This document shows, piece by piece, positions 9,278 to 18,248 of a DNA stretch of 64,000 bases. Made by a program: the position numbers and the translations under genes. Where the stretch lies: positions 124,001 through 188,000 of the forward strand of contig NZ_FMYK01000004.1 in assembly GCF_900096915.1 (NCBI RefSeq), read 5' to 3'. This DNA comes from Acinetobacter marinus (GTDB taxonomy: Bacteria > Pseudomonadota > Gammaproteobacteria > Pseudomonadales > Moraxellaceae). The first letter of the stretch is position 1; the number at the start of each line of letters is the position of its first letter. The notes beneath the pieces were generated by a model. That model saw only the letters and a program-made list of their open reading frames with translations, was not told where the DNA came from and made no database searches.

Positions 9278-9943
9278 ATGGGTTGGACTATGACTTTGAG
9301 TAATGATCCACGTAGTATCGTGCAACGAATTTTAGCCAAATATTTAGACGGACATGATTTAGAGCAGGCGGTCGAATTATGGCGCTTCCAATACAGTAAA
9401 AAACCGCTACAGGAGCTGAACTATTTTGTCTTTGAGATTGCCACCAGCTCGACCCTACGCAATCTGCGCAATGATATTGTGCAGGATTTACAGCAAGGAT
9501 TAGAGTATTCTGAGATTGATCTCAGTCAAACACTTGCAGTCAAGACGGTGCAAGCCAAACACACGGCAACACAACCTGAGCCAGTCACTCAAGATACGTT
9601 AAACCTCGTTGAGGCATCGCATCATCAAGCACTCAATGGACTGTTTCAACAGTTATTGCAGTATTTGAAAGGGCAGAATGAATTGCTTGAAGTGATGCAA
9701 GAACATTTGCAAGACTCAGGTATTGATGTGCAATACCAACTGGACTTTCTGCATTATGTGCAAAGTGGTGAAGCGTTATCCCCAGCGTTTTATCAAAAGA
9801 AGATACTGAGCCAAATGTTGAATACGCTTTATGCGGTGCTGTGTGACTATTTTGGTCCGATGAAATCAGATCGTTATATGGCGCAAGCGATAGCACAGAT
9901 TGATCAGCAATATCCTATGGTGATGATCAAGCAGTATCTGTGA
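9278..9943 (+). CDS. Uncharacterised 221-residue protein
   Basis: I do not recognise a named family. The protein is acidic, soluble and mostly helical by appearance, with no signal peptide or membrane segment. Residues 1-75 (DPRSIVQRILAKYLDGHD onward) look like one compact helical unit; a polar linker rich in Gln, Thr and Ala follows near residues 85-110, then a second helical half. The C-terminus ends YPMVMIKQYL. ATG 9278 is preferred because AGGAA at the end of the tandem repeat lies eight bases upstream; the second Met (residue 5) is possible. It stands alone between amtB and a bidirectional terminator shared with rsfS. Confidence 0.75.
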   Translation: MGWTMTLSNDPRSIVQRILAKYLDGHDLEQAVELWRFQYSKKPLQELNYFVFEIATSSTLRNLRNDIVQDLQQGLEYSEIDLSQTLAVKTVQAKHTATQPEPVTQDTLNLVEASHHQALNGLFQQLLQYLKGQNELLEVMQEHLQDSGIDVQYQLDFLHYVQSGEALSPAFYQKKILSQMLNTLYAVLCDYFGPMKSDRYMAQAIAQIDQQYPMVMIKQYL

Positions 9944-10018
9944 TGACAAACATGCGATTGTAAACATGTGGCTGTACACAATTGCACATGCAATTTTTTG
10001 CTGTATTTCAGCACAACA

Positions 10019-10056
10019 AAAAAAGCGACGATATTCAGGTGAATTCGTCGCTTTTT
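10019..10056. terminator. Bidirectional terminator between the 9278 gene and rsfS
   Basis: Long hairpin: AAAAGCGACGA pairs with TCGTCGCTTTT, and an inner ATTC/GAAT stem closes an AGGT loop. T runs lie on both strands, so it can serve both convergent genes. Confidence 0.9.
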
Positions 10057-10101
10057 GTATGGGGTGTTTTTTGTATAGAAAACCAGACTTAGTGCGTTTG
10101 A

Positions 10102-10506
10102 TTAACTAAACTGCTCTGTGACAGCGTCTGTGCGCCATAGGCTTTCAAGATCGTAAAACTTACGTGTGGTCGGTAACATCACGTGTACCACGACAATGCC
10201 AAGATCAATCAAAATCCACTCTGCATCACGTTCACCCTCAACCCCGATCGGACGAAAACCCGCTTTTCTCGCTTCGTCGGCAACATTGTCGGCAAGTGCT
10301 TTGACATGACGTGTAGATGTGCCACTGGCAATCACGATGGCATCGGATACACTGCTGATGGTTGAAACATCGAATTGAACAATATTTTTTGCTTTGACAT
10401 CAAGTAATGCGTCTTGCACCACTTGTAAACAATTTTGAATTTGTGAAGATTTGGAAGAGACAGCGTCAACAACATTGTTTGGTGTGGGCGATGGTTCGAT
10501 ATTCAT
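10102..10506 (-). CDS. rsfS: Ribosomal silencing factor RsfS
   Basis: RsfS binds ribosomal protein L14 and blocks joining of the 30S and 50S subunits when nutrients run short. The core is plain: ALLDVKAKNIVQFDV, DAIVIASGTSTRHVKALAD, GVEGERDAEWILIDLG and VVVHVMLPTTRKFYDLESLW all match the family. The start is uncertain: ATG 10506 (134 residues) is used here, while a GTG at 10536 adds ten residues but has no well-placed ribosome site. In many genomes rsfS follows nadD; here it is alone, with ackA-pta behind it. Confidence 0.92.
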   Translation of the reverse strand: MNIEPSPTPNNVVDAVSSKSSQIQNCLQVVQDALLDVKAKNIVQFDVSTISSVSDAIVIASGTSTRHVKALADNVADEARKAGFRPIGVEGERDAEWILIDLGIVVVHVMLPTTRKFYDLESLWRTDAVTEQFS

Positions 10507-10589
10507 AAGTGCTAAAAAATCCTGAAATTGATTCACTGTCCACTATAAGGGCAATAGATGCAAAAATCAATTCAACTTTTCTGAACAAA

Positions 10590-10640
10590 AAAACAGCACT
10601 TATTCATCATGCTGATAAGCCAGCGATCAACATGATGAAT
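10590..10640 (-). terminator. Likely terminator of ackA-pta
   Basis: Perfect 10-bp inverted repeat ATTCATCATG (10602-10611) and CATGATGAAT (10631-10640), with a further TGAT/ATCA pairing inside. Reading along the minus strand, a run of seven T follows about eight bases after the stem. Confidence 0.7.
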
Positions 10641-10662
10641 GATTTGTGTTCAAGCGCCTAGA

Positions 10663-12801
10663 TTAAATCTCGTCTTGTGCTGCTTGTATCGCTGTTAAGG
10701 CAATAGTAAATACAATGTCATCGACCAGCGCTCCTCGTGACAGATCATTCACAGGTTTATTCAAGCCTTGCAACATTGGCCCTACACTGACCACATTGGC
10801 AGCACGCTGTACTGCTTTGTAGGTGGTATTGCCTGTGTTCAAATCAGGAAAAATAAACACATTGGCTTGACCTGCCACTTTGGAGTTTGGCGCTTTTTGT
10901 TTGCCGACACTTTCAACCGATGCCGCATCGTATTGAAGTGGACCATCGATTAATAAGTCTGGACGGCGTTGCTTGGCGATTTCAGTTGCTTCACGGACTT
11001 TATCCACGTCTGCACCTGTACCTGAATCACCCGTAGAATAACTGATCATGGCAATCCGTGGTTCGATGCCAAAGGCTTGAGCCGAAATAGCAGACTGGAT
11101 CGCAATCTCTGCCAATTGCTCTGCATTCGGGTCGGGGTTAATTGCACAGTCACCATAAACAAAGACTTCATCAGGCAACAACATAAAGAAAATCGACGAC
11201 ACCAACGAATAATCAGGTGCAGTTTTGATGAGTTGGAATGCAGGGCGAACGGTATTGGCGGTGGTATGAATCGCTCCAGAGACCAAGCCATCGACTTCAC
11301 CCAGTGCCAACATCATGGTGCCGAGCACCACAGTATCTTCGAGCTGTTGTTTGGCTTGTAGGGCATTGAGTTTGCCTTTGCGGCGTTCCACCATCGGCTC
11401 GACATAATTGTCACGGATGCTGTCAGGGTCAATGATTTTCAAATCTTCAGGAATAGTCAATCCTCGAGCTTTTGCGACCTCTTGGACATCTTCAGGTTTC
11501 GCCAGCAGGATACACTGTGCAATGCCACGGTTTTGACAGATCACCGCAGCTTGTACGGTACGAGGCTCATCGCCTTCAGGCAAAACAATGGTCTTTTTGG
11601 CAGCGATGGACTTCTGTACCAATTCATGACGAAAGGCTGATGGTGAAAGTCGTGTGCGAGTTTGTGTCGTGGTTGTGGTATTAAGCCAATCAAAATCAAT
11701 GTGGCTTGAGACAAAACGAGTCACTTGCTCGGCACGTGCGGTATCGCTGATCGGGATTTCATTGTCAATATGTTCGATCATTGCCAAAGTTTGTAGGCTA
11801 TCCATATCGGTGCGCATCACAGGTAAACCTGTGCGGATGACCTTTTGTGACAAGGTCGGAAGGGTCACATCTTGCATTTGGCTATCGGTAAAAATCACCC
11901 CAGCCAGTGGAATATCACTCAGCGCTGCAACCCCACATGCCAGTGCCACATCGGTGCGATCGGCAGAAGTCACAATCAATTCACCTGCTTTAAAGCGTTC
12001 TAGTTCGTGATCAATACGGCGATGAATTAACGCTGTATTTTGCACTCGGCGCTGTGCGGCATCACCTTCATTGAGCCACTGGGCTTGGATGGCATTGGCA
12101 ATATCTAAGGTACGAGGCACGCTAAGCGTTGCGCTAAATGGAATCATGCCAATAATCGGTAATTTCGCACTACCAAGGAGGGGTGAAAATTTTTGTAGCT
12201 CAGTGGTGAACGTGTTGATTTCATCGGTTAAGCGTAGGCTTTGATCTGTGGTCAGTGGAATTTGTGCGGTATCAGGTGCTAAGCCTTTGGTACGCATAAA
12301 TAAAATGCCTGCGGTGCGAGTCGAGGCATTGCCACCAAATGGGTTGAGATGATTGTCGATATTATCTGCAGTTTGTTCGGGGTGGTGTAAGTCTGCGCCA
12401 CTGACCAAGATTACCTGAGCATCCAGCGCTTGTGCCAGCGCAACATTGAGCTGTGAGGTGTAGCTTTGATTCGGATTTGGGACTAAACCTTCAACGATCA
12501 CCACTTCATGCTCTTTGGCAATTTGACGATGTAGGCTGACGGCTTCTTCTAACAGCTCATCCATCTCGCCGATACTGACCATGTGCTGGGTCTTTTTATA
12601 ATCAATTGGCGGGACTTGATGGCGCTGGTAGAGCCGAGAAATAATGGTCGACGTGCGACTTTCATTTTTACTTTTTTCTTGCGCAAACGGTTTTAAAAAG
12701 TTGGCTTTGACGCCGATGCAGTCAAATGCCTGAATCATCCCTAAACAAGCAGAAGTCAGTCCAACCCCTTCGGCAGTCGGCACCATTAAAAACGTTTTCA
12801 T
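10663..12801 (-). CDS. pta: Phosphate acetyltransferase, long form
   Basis: Converts acetyl-CoA and phosphate to acetyl phosphate, the first step of acetate overflow, with AckA completing the path. The protein is the long, three-part type of about 712 residues: an N-terminal P-loop-like domain (FLMVPTAEGVGLTSACLG), a middle DRTGG-type domain, and a C-terminal catalytic domain from about residue 390 with KTIVLPEGDEPRTVQAA and YSTGDSGTGADVDKV. The second ATG (12801) is preferred over 12807: AGGA lies seven bases before it but only one base before the first. It follows ackA by 64 bases in the same operon. Confidence 0.95.
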   Translation of the reverse strand: MKTFLMVPTAEGVGLTSACLGMIQAFDCIGVKANFLKPFAQEKSKNESRTSTIISRLYQRHQVPPIDYKKTQHMVSIGEMDELLEEAVSLHRQIAKEHEVVIVEGLVPNPNQSYTSQLNVALAQALDAQVILVSGADLHHPEQTADNIDNHLNPFGGNASTRTAGILFMRTKGLAPDTAQIPLTTDQSLRLTDEINTFTTELQKFSPLLGSAKLPIIGMIPFSATLSVPRTLDIANAIQAQWLNEGDAAQRRVQNTALIHRRIDHELERFKAGELIVTSADRTDVALACGVAALSDIPLAGVIFTDSQMQDVTLPTLSQKVIRTGLPVMRTDMDSLQTLAMIEHIDNEIPISDTARAEQVTRFVSSHIDFDWLNTTTTTQTRTRLSPSAFRHELVQKSIAAKKTIVLPEGDEPRTVQAAVICQNRGIAQCILLAKPEDVQEVAKARGLTIPEDLKIIDPDSIRDNYVEPMVERRKGKLNALQAKQQLEDTVVLGTMMLALGEVDGLVSGAIHTTANTVRPAFQLIKTAPDYSLVSSIFFMLLPDEVFVYGDCAINPDPNAEQLAEIAIQSAISAQAFGIEPRIAMISYSTGDSGTGADVDKVREATEIAKQRRPDLLIDGPLQYDAASVESVGKQKAPNSKVAGQANVFIFPDLNTGNTTYKAVQRAANVVSVGPMLQGLNKPVNDLSRGALVDDIVFTIALTAIQAAQDEI

Positions 12802-12865
12802 GTTCATTTCCTATTTTATTTTCTGTGTAATATTCAGTGTGCGTAGCTTGCTTTGATGTGTGGAC

Positions 12866-14038
12866 TTAGTCTACAGCTTCACCCAAAGCAATATGACGAG
12901 TTTCATTGGCAATGCGACCTTCTTCATCGGTTGGGATGACCCAAATCTGTGGCCCTGTACCATCATCAATGCGAATCTCTTGTGCACGTGTGGCATTATT
13001 TTCGGCATTCAGACTTAAACCAAAATGTGGTAAAGCCCAGATCACTTTTTCCCGAATAAAGCCTGAGTTTTCACCAATACCGCCCGTAAAGATCAAACCA
13101 TCCAGCTGAGGCAGGGCACAGCTCATGGCAGCCATGGATTTCGCCAAGCGATAAACGAATACATCGATGGCGATTTGTGCATCTGCATTGCCATGTTCTG
13201 CGGCTTCGACAAGCGTGCGCATGTCATTGGATAAGCCTGATAAGCCAAGCAAGCCACTGTCTTTATTCAAGACTTGGTCGATTTTAGCGAGATCCCAGCC
13301 GAGATTGATATTCAAGAAATAGTGCAAACTTGGATCGACATCACCGCTACGAGTGCCCATTACTACGCCTTCTAAAGGCGTTAAGCCCATGCTGGTATCA
13401 AGACTTTGACCATTCCACACGGCGCAAGTCGAACAGCCATTGCCTAAGTGCGCCACGATCCAGCCCCCTTGATTTTTCTGCCCTGCAAGTGTTGACGCAC
13501 GTTCACTGACATAAGCGTGACTGGTGCCGTGAAAGCCATAGCGACGGATGCCGTATTGTTGATGTAGCTCACGGGGGAGGGCGTATAGGTAGGCTTTGTT
13601 TGGCATAGTTTGGTGAAAGGCAGTATCAAACACAGTCACTTGTGGTAAATCTGGATACAGCTTCATGGTGGCATTGATGCCGATGAGATTGGCAGGATTG
13701 TGTAATGGCGCAAGATTGGAGATATTTTGAATGTCTTCAATCACTTGATCGTCAATCAAACGAGCATGCGTCATGGTGCCACCATGTACCACCCGATGAC
13801 CAATCGCATCAAATTTGAAGTGGCTAATGCGCTGCATCGCCACGGATAACGCTTGTTCATGATCAGCCAAACCCAGTTCGACCACGAATTTTTCTTTGTC
13901 TTTGGTGATCCCTGAAATGCGTGCTTGAGGAGTGCCGAGATTTTCAGCCAAACCATAAAGCCGATAGTCATAATCTTGCAAAATCAGCGCATATTTAATA
14001 GAAGAGGAACCGCAGTTAATCACGAGAATATTTGACAC
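12866..14038 (-). CDS. ackA: Acetate kinase
   Basis: Transfers phosphate from acetyl phosphate to ADP, giving ATP and acetate. The family signatures NILVINCGSSSIKYAL at the N-terminus, RRYGFHGTSHAYVS in the middle and FTGGIGENSGFIREK near the end are all present. The start is taken as GTG 14038, giving MSNILVINCGSSS, because AGGA is seven bases upstream; the frame also allows TTG 14062 or GTG 14044. At 390 residues it has normal length. It is the first gene of the ackA-pta operon. Confidence 0.95.
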   Translation of the reverse strand: MSNILVINCGSSSIKYALILQDYDYRLYGLAENLGTPQARISGITKDKEKFVVELGLADHEQALSVAMQRISHFKFDAIGHRVVHGGTMTHARLIDDQVIEDIQNISNLAPLHNPANLIGINATMKLYPDLPQVTVFDTAFHQTMPNKAYLYALPRELHQQYGIRRYGFHGTSHAYVSERASTLAGQKNQGGWIVAHLGNGCSTCAVWNGQSLDTSMGLTPLEGVVMGTRSGDVDPSLHYFLNINLGWDLAKIDQVLNKDSGLLGLSGLSNDMRTLVEAAEHGNADAQIAIDVFVYRLAKSMAAMSCALPQLDGLIFTGGIGENSGFIREKVIWALPHFGLSLNAENNATRAQEIRIDDGTGPQIWVIPTDEEGRIANETRHIALGEAVD

Positions 14039-14100
14039 GAGCACATCCTGAGTTGTTGCCAATTGTTATATCGATTGTTGTTGATGATCGTTATTTACCC

Positions 14101-14117
14101 GTGCAAAAAAATTGCAC
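14101..14117. promoter_or_regulatory. Inverted repeat upstream of ackA
   Basis: GTGCAAAAAAATTGCAC is a perfect 6-bp inverted repeat with a 5-base A spacer, 63 bases before the ackA start. It could be an operator or lie within the leader RNA. No regulator can be named. Confidence 0.35.
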
Positions 14118-14254
14118 AAAAAACGGATATGTTTTTGATCATATAAGGAAATTTTGAGAATAAAAGTGAATTTTGCAAAAAATTGTATATATTCATTTAG
14201 CACGATGTTGTATTTAGTCGTTTGTGGTGATGTTTGCTTTGCTCAATCTAAGAA

Positions 14255-14288
14255 TAAAAAAACAGCCCATTGTGAACAATGGGCTGTT
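14255..14288 (-). terminator. Terminator of proA
   Basis: Perfect 12-bp stem AACAGCCCATTG/CAATGGGCTGTT with a TGAA loop; on the minus strand it runs into TTTTTTATTC. It starts 26 bases after the proA stop codon. Confidence 0.92.
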
Positions 14289-14313
14289 GAAGTTTTATTC
14301 AGGAGAGTCGGAC

Positions 14314-15579
14314 TTATTGACGAATTTGTCCGTCACCAAATACCACCCATTTTTGCGATGTCAGCCCTTCTAGACCGACTGGGCCACGAGCATGGATTTT
14401 GTCAGTGGAAATACCAATTTCAGCGCCTAAACCATATTCAAAACCATCGGCAAATCGTGTTGATGCATTAACCATGACTGAGCTTGAATCGACTTCAGCG
14501 ATAAACTTACGGGCTTTACTGTAGTTTTCAGTGACAATCGCTTCGGTATGATGTGAGCTGTATTTGTTAATATGCTCAATGGCTTCATCAACATTTGACA
14601 TCACTTTGATCGCCAAGATTGGTCCGAGATATTCGGTATACCAATCCTCTTCGGTCGCAGCAGTGATATGATCACCCAAGATTTTACGGGTAATTTCACA
14701 GCCACGAAGCTCGACATTTTTTTCCGCATAGAGCTCAGCGATACGTGGTAAAAATTCTTCAGCGATAGGTGCATCGACCAGCAAAGTCTCCATCGCATTA
14801 CATACGCCGTAGCGATGGGTTTTGGCGTTGAGCGCAATCGGCAAGGCTTTGTGCAAGTCCGCTTCTCGTTCTACAAACACATGGCAATTCCCATCCAAAT
14901 GTTTGATCACAGGAATGCGTGCTTCATTGCTAATGCGTTCAATCAAGCCTTTGCCACCACGAGGTACGATCACATCGACATATTCTGCCATGGTGATCAA
15001 ATGCCCAACCGCAGCACGATCTGGGGTGTCGATCACTTGGATGGCATGTTCAGGTAGTCCCGCAACTTTCAAACCATGTTGAATGGCTTGGGCAATGGCT
15101 TTATTGGACTCGAGTGCTTCTGAGCCACCACGTAGAATAATCGCATTGCCCGACTTGAGCGCCAACGATGCAGCTTCCAAAGTGACGTTTGGGCGAGATT
15201 CATAGATCATGCCGATAACGCCAAGCGGTACACGCATTTTACCCAATTGAATGCCTGATGGACGATATGCCAAATCGGTAATGACACCGATCGGATCGGT
15301 CAAATTAATTACGTCTTTTAACCCGACCAGCATGGCTTTGAAGCGTGCGGGGGTAAGTTCTAGGCGATCCAATAAAGCGCTATCGAGTTGCTTTTGCTGT
15401 CCGTTGTCGACATCCACTTTGTTGGCAGCAAGAATCTTTTGCTGATTGTCCTCTAAAGCAGTATAAATTGCTGATAATGCATTGTTTTTGGCATCAGTCG
15501 CAAGGCTTGCCAACTGGCGTGATGCCTGACGTGCTTGCTGACCCACTTGGGTCATATATGCCTGTACTGAATCACTCAT
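14314..15579 (-). CDS. proA: Gamma-glutamyl phosphate reductase
   Basis: Second step of proline synthesis: NADPH-dependent reduction of gamma-glutamyl phosphate to the semialdehyde. The 421-residue protein has the aldehyde-dehydrogenase fold of ProA, with MRVPLGVIGMIYESRPNVT, LRGGSEALESNKAI, VPRGGKGLI, and the catalytic cysteine in YGVCNAMETLL. The C-terminus carries ASTRFADGFEYGLGAEIGIST and ARGPVGLEGLTSQKW, as expected. proB is not next to it, so proA appears to be a single-gene unit with its own terminator. Confidence 0.96.
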   Translation of the reverse strand: MSDSVQAYMTQVGQQARQASRQLASLATDAKNNALSAIYTALEDNQQKILAANKVDVDNGQQKQLDSALLDRLELTPARFKAMLVGLKDVINLTDPIGVITDLAYRPSGIQLGKMRVPLGVIGMIYESRPNVTLEAASLALKSGNAIILRGGSEALESNKAIAQAIQHGLKVAGLPEHAIQVIDTPDRAAVGHLITMAEYVDVIVPRGGKGLIERISNEARIPVIKHLDGNCHVFVEREADLHKALPIALNAKTHRYGVCNAMETLLVDAPIAEEFLPRIAELYAEKNVELRGCEITRKILGDHITAATEEDWYTEYLGPILAIKVMSNVDEAIEHINKYSSHHTEAIVTENYSKARKFIAEVDSSSVMVNASTRFADGFEYGLGAEIGISTDKIHARGPVGLEGLTSQKWVVFGDGQIRQ

Positions 15580-15864
15580 AACTTACCTAATGATTTAAAA
15601 AAAGAACGCCTTTTTCCTTCGGCTGGTCTGACATTGTACAAAGGTGTGACGCAGAATACAAAGCGCTAAAGTAAGAAATCTTCATGACGCTCGTCAGAAA
15701 AGCGAATCCAAACCCGATGAGACTATGTTATAGTGAAATGAAATATAAAACCGCAATCTATTTGTTTAAATAAATATGGATATTTATCAATAGATTATGT
15801 GGGTTGAATGCAAACAAAAACAAGCCTAAATTTTTGCTGAGAAAGCATCAATTACAGGGAAACG
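15580..15864. other. Divergent promoter region, proA and hydrolase gene
   Basis: AT-rich spacer holding the promoters of both divergent genes. TATGTTATAGTGAAATG near 15726 resembles a -10 region for the rightward gene, but no good -35 box is evident. No other gene is seen here. Confidence 0.4.
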
Positions 15865-15909
15865 ATGATGCGCTGTGAAGCACGTCAGTCAGGAGGGCGT
15901 AATGAATAG
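15865..15909 (+). CDS. Possible 14-codon leader ORF
   Basis: ATGATGCGC opens a short frame encoding MMRCEARQSGGRNE that stops at TAG, 5 bases past the start codon of the hydrolase gene. It has GGGA four bases before the first ATG. Its codons contain the AGGAGG ribosome site of the downstream gene, so translating it could expose or block that site. There is no homology support; it may be chance. Confidence 0.3.
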   Translation: MMRCEARQSGGRNE

Positions 15910-17227
15910 TATTGCTAAGGATACGGCAAGCACACAATTAGTAGAAATGATACCCGATGCATTTTTTCAAGAATATCATCGAGATGTATTTAAGCAAGCA
16001 CCGATCGAATTTTGGCTAGATGGCTGGAAGATTGAATATCTTGCCATTGCCGATCCAAAGACCAAATACAACACGCCGATCATCATTATTGGCGGGGCAT
16101 TTCAGAACTTTAACTCGTATAAATATTGTGTAGAACAGCTCTTTCAAGCAGGGCCTGTGATTTTGATTGACCTGCCATCGATGGGTTCGAATCAACAAAT
16201 TTATAACCGCAATACAGGCGCTTCTGCTGCCACTTTGGAGCTGGCAGATTTGTCGTGTATGCTCGGACAGTGGATGGATGCGATGGGCATTCAGAAAATC
16301 TCGGTGATGGGCATGTCACTTGGCTCAGTGGTGGCGTCACATTTTGCTGATCAACGTCCAGAACTTGTTGATCGGATGATCCTGATGGGGGTGATGCAAA
16401 AGACCCGTCCGAGCTGGCGCATGATCATGGAGGAATCGCTCAAGCTGATGCAAGAAGGGCGGATGCAGGAATTTGGTCAGGCGGTGATTCTATATTTGGT
16501 TAATCATGCAAAATTTGATAAAACGAGAATGTCGCCAACCGCAAAGCGTTTGTTTTTCCAACAAATGGCAGAATTTACCGCAACAGAACAACTGCGCTAC
16601 GAGATCAACTGTAATCGTTTGCTCCGCTTGAAAAATGTACCCATCCCAACTTGCAAAGTATTAGTCGCAGCAGGGCAATATGACAGTTTTACCCTGCCTT
16701 TTGAAAATGCACAATTTGCCTTGCAATGCCCGAATATGGAATTTGCCTTGATCGCCAATGCAGACCATGTACCACAACTACAACGTCGCAAAGAAACCAT
16801 GCAACTGTTTAGCACGTATATGCGTGGCGAGCCGATTCAAGCGTTGGACGGCATTATGCCGATGAGTCGTGCGCAGATGCATTTGATGGAGCGTCGAGGT
16901 GAGGAGCGTATTATTGTTCAGCAGCCACACACCATTATGACGCATCGTCATTCTGCGCTTCAGGCGAATGTAAAAATCATCAATGTCAATTTTTTTGGTG
17001 TGCTGATCGAGGTGCAAGAGCCGAATAAAACCCAAGAAATTGCACGTTATTCACGGGATATGTCATTGCATCTGCACGATGAGCAAGGTGAATTCACCAT
17101 TGAGTGCTTGATCTTTGAAATGAAGCAGAATCGTCTGCGCATTCTGTTTAAGCATGGTAGCTTTGATGTGGCAGATCGCTTGTTGCACTATGTGCAAACG
17201 CAAAAAGAAGCCTTGCTCAAGCATTAA
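15902..17227 (+). CDS. Alpha/beta-hydrolase with C-terminal PilZ-like domain
   Basis: Residues 1-310 are an alpha/beta-hydrolase: a beta strand and oxyanion region IIIIGGAF, nucleophile elbow GMSLGS, an aspartate in GQYDSFT and a histidine in NADHVPQ. The layout, including DLPSMGSN and the GQYDSFT context, resembles RhlA, which makes hydroxyacyl lipid precursors, but the similarity is distant. Residues 330-441 look like PilZ: RRGEER (an RxxxR-type motif) followed about 38 residues later by NVNFFGVLIEV. Cyclic di-GMP binding is therefore possible. ATG 15902 has AGGAGG five bases upstream; an earlier in-frame GTG at 15875 is less likely. The substrate is unknown. Confidence 0.75.
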   Translation: MNSIAKDTASTQLVEMIPDAFFQEYHRDVFKQAPIEFWLDGWKIEYLAIADPKTKYNTPIIIIGGAFQNFNSYKYCVEQLFQAGPVILIDLPSMGSNQQIYNRNTGASAATLELADLSCMLGQWMDAMGIQKISVMGMSLGSVVASHFADQRPELVDRMILMGVMQKTRPSWRMIMEESLKLMQEGRMQEFGQAVILYLVNHAKFDKTRMSPTAKRLFFQQMAEFTATEQLRYEINCNRLLRLKNVPIPTCKVLVAAGQYDSFTLPFENAQFALQCPNMEFALIANADHVPQLQRRKETMQLFSTYMRGEPIQALDGIMPMSRAQMHLMERRGEERIIVQQPHTIMTHRHSALQANVKIINVNFFGVLIEVQEPNKTQEIARYSRDMSLHLHDEQGEFTIECLIFEMKQNRLRILFKHGSFDVADRLLHYVQTQKEALLKH

Positions 17228-17244
17228 TTTTTACGATGAAAATT

Positions 17245-17278
17245 TAAAAAGCAGAAATGAAAATTTCTGCTTTTTTTC
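17245..17278. terminator. Bidirectional terminator
   Basis: Stem AAAAAGCAGAAAT/ATTTCTGCTTTTT with a GAAA loop, lying between two convergent genes. T runs flank it on the plus strand and A runs allow use on the minus strand. Confidence 0.9.
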
Positions 17279-17282
17279 ATAT

Positions 17283-18128
17283 CTAGGTATTCGATTTATC
17301 GATCATCGCCTGTACAAACCATACAAAATCACCTAAGTGTTCTGTAACTTCAGTTTTGTCGGGTTGACTTGGTTGCCCAATATAAACTTTGTCATAACCA
17401 CAATCTTTAAAGAAATCTTTCACTTCCTGTGGTGAAGTGAAGTGAAAACTGAAGGCACTACGAGAAAGAAAACGTAATAGCTGACTACTTTTCCATACCA
17501 CTTGCGCAAAACGATGATTGACAGGTTCAGGGCAAAGGTCAGTCAAATAATAAAACTTTGGAAAGGTTTTGCCATGATCTGCCAACGTGCCCCAAAGTTG
17601 TGCCAACATGGTTTTGCTAAAATAATTCACCAAACCTTCGCTGATAACGACGACAGGTTTATTTCTATCTAATTTTTCAAATAACTGGTTAATTTCAGGG
17701 GTAAATAAATCGACTGCCATCACCTCCGCATCAGCTTGTCCTGCTTTGCCGAGCGCATCTTGTTTGGCTTTTGCCATATCGGGTAAATCCACTTCGATGT
17801 AGCGAAGTTCAGAGAATTTACGTCGAAAGCTCCAACCACGAGGGGAAAGTCCTGCTGCGATTTCAATGACTTGTATCTCAGGCTGGCTTTCGATGAGTTT
17901 TAATAATGCTTGGTCGATCAAGATATGGCGCTGGGTCAGCGTTCTACGAATACTGCCACCGATAAAGCGCTCTGACCATAGCTCAAGCGGATGAAGCAAT
18001 GTGGTGAGCCATTTGCCTTTTTTGGTGGCGAATGCAGGATGAGAAATCCCCATGTCATACCACATGTAGCCTGTGTAATGCGCAGTAAAAGAGATGTGAC
18101 GATGTTGTGAAAGCGGTGGTTGGTGCAT
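17283..18128 (-). CDS. SAM-dependent methyltransferase, LCM-like family
   Basis: A 281-residue protein of the leucine carboxyl methyltransferase-like family. The SAM-binding loop is VIEIAAGLSPRGWSFRRKF, followed by an acidic YIEVDLPDMAKAKQ strand, then VVVISEGLVNYF, all typical. Substrates of bacterial members are mostly unknown; several act on polyketides or other small molecules. ATG 18128 is used; a TTG at 18146 would add six residues. No signal peptide is present. It faces the hydrolase-PilZ gene across a shared terminator and may or may not be linked to it in function. Confidence 0.78.
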   Translation of the reverse strand: MHQPPLSQHRHISFTAHYTGYMWYDMGISHPAFATKKGKWLTTLLHPLELWSERFIGGSIRRTLTQRHILIDQALLKLIESQPEIQVIEIAAGLSPRGWSFRRKFSELRYIEVDLPDMAKAKQDALGKAGQADAEVMAVDLFTPEINQLFEKLDRNKPVVVISEGLVNYFSKTMLAQLWGTLADHGKTFPKFYYLTDLCPEPVNHRFAQVVWKSSQLLRFLSRSAFSFHFTSPQEVKDFFKDCGYDKVYIGQPSQPDKTEVTEHLGDFVWFVQAMIDKSNT

Positions 18129-18248
18129 AGTTGTCTCAGTGTGCAAATCCGATTTGCAAGTAATATTGTTGTTTTATGCCAAGTGACTCAGATAAATATA
18201 ATATGATGAATACACGATGTTGCTGGCGTCCTTGCCAATGTAATGCTT

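Noticed and set aside
8977..9339. A 120-codon minus-strand frame over the tandem repeat
   Set aside because: The translated Cys/Phe/Ile repeats come from the 14-bp DNA repeat and the frame lies opposite amtB and the next gene.
14154..14471. A plus-strand 105-codon frame across the proA terminator
   Set aside because: It runs through the hairpin and into the complement of proA.
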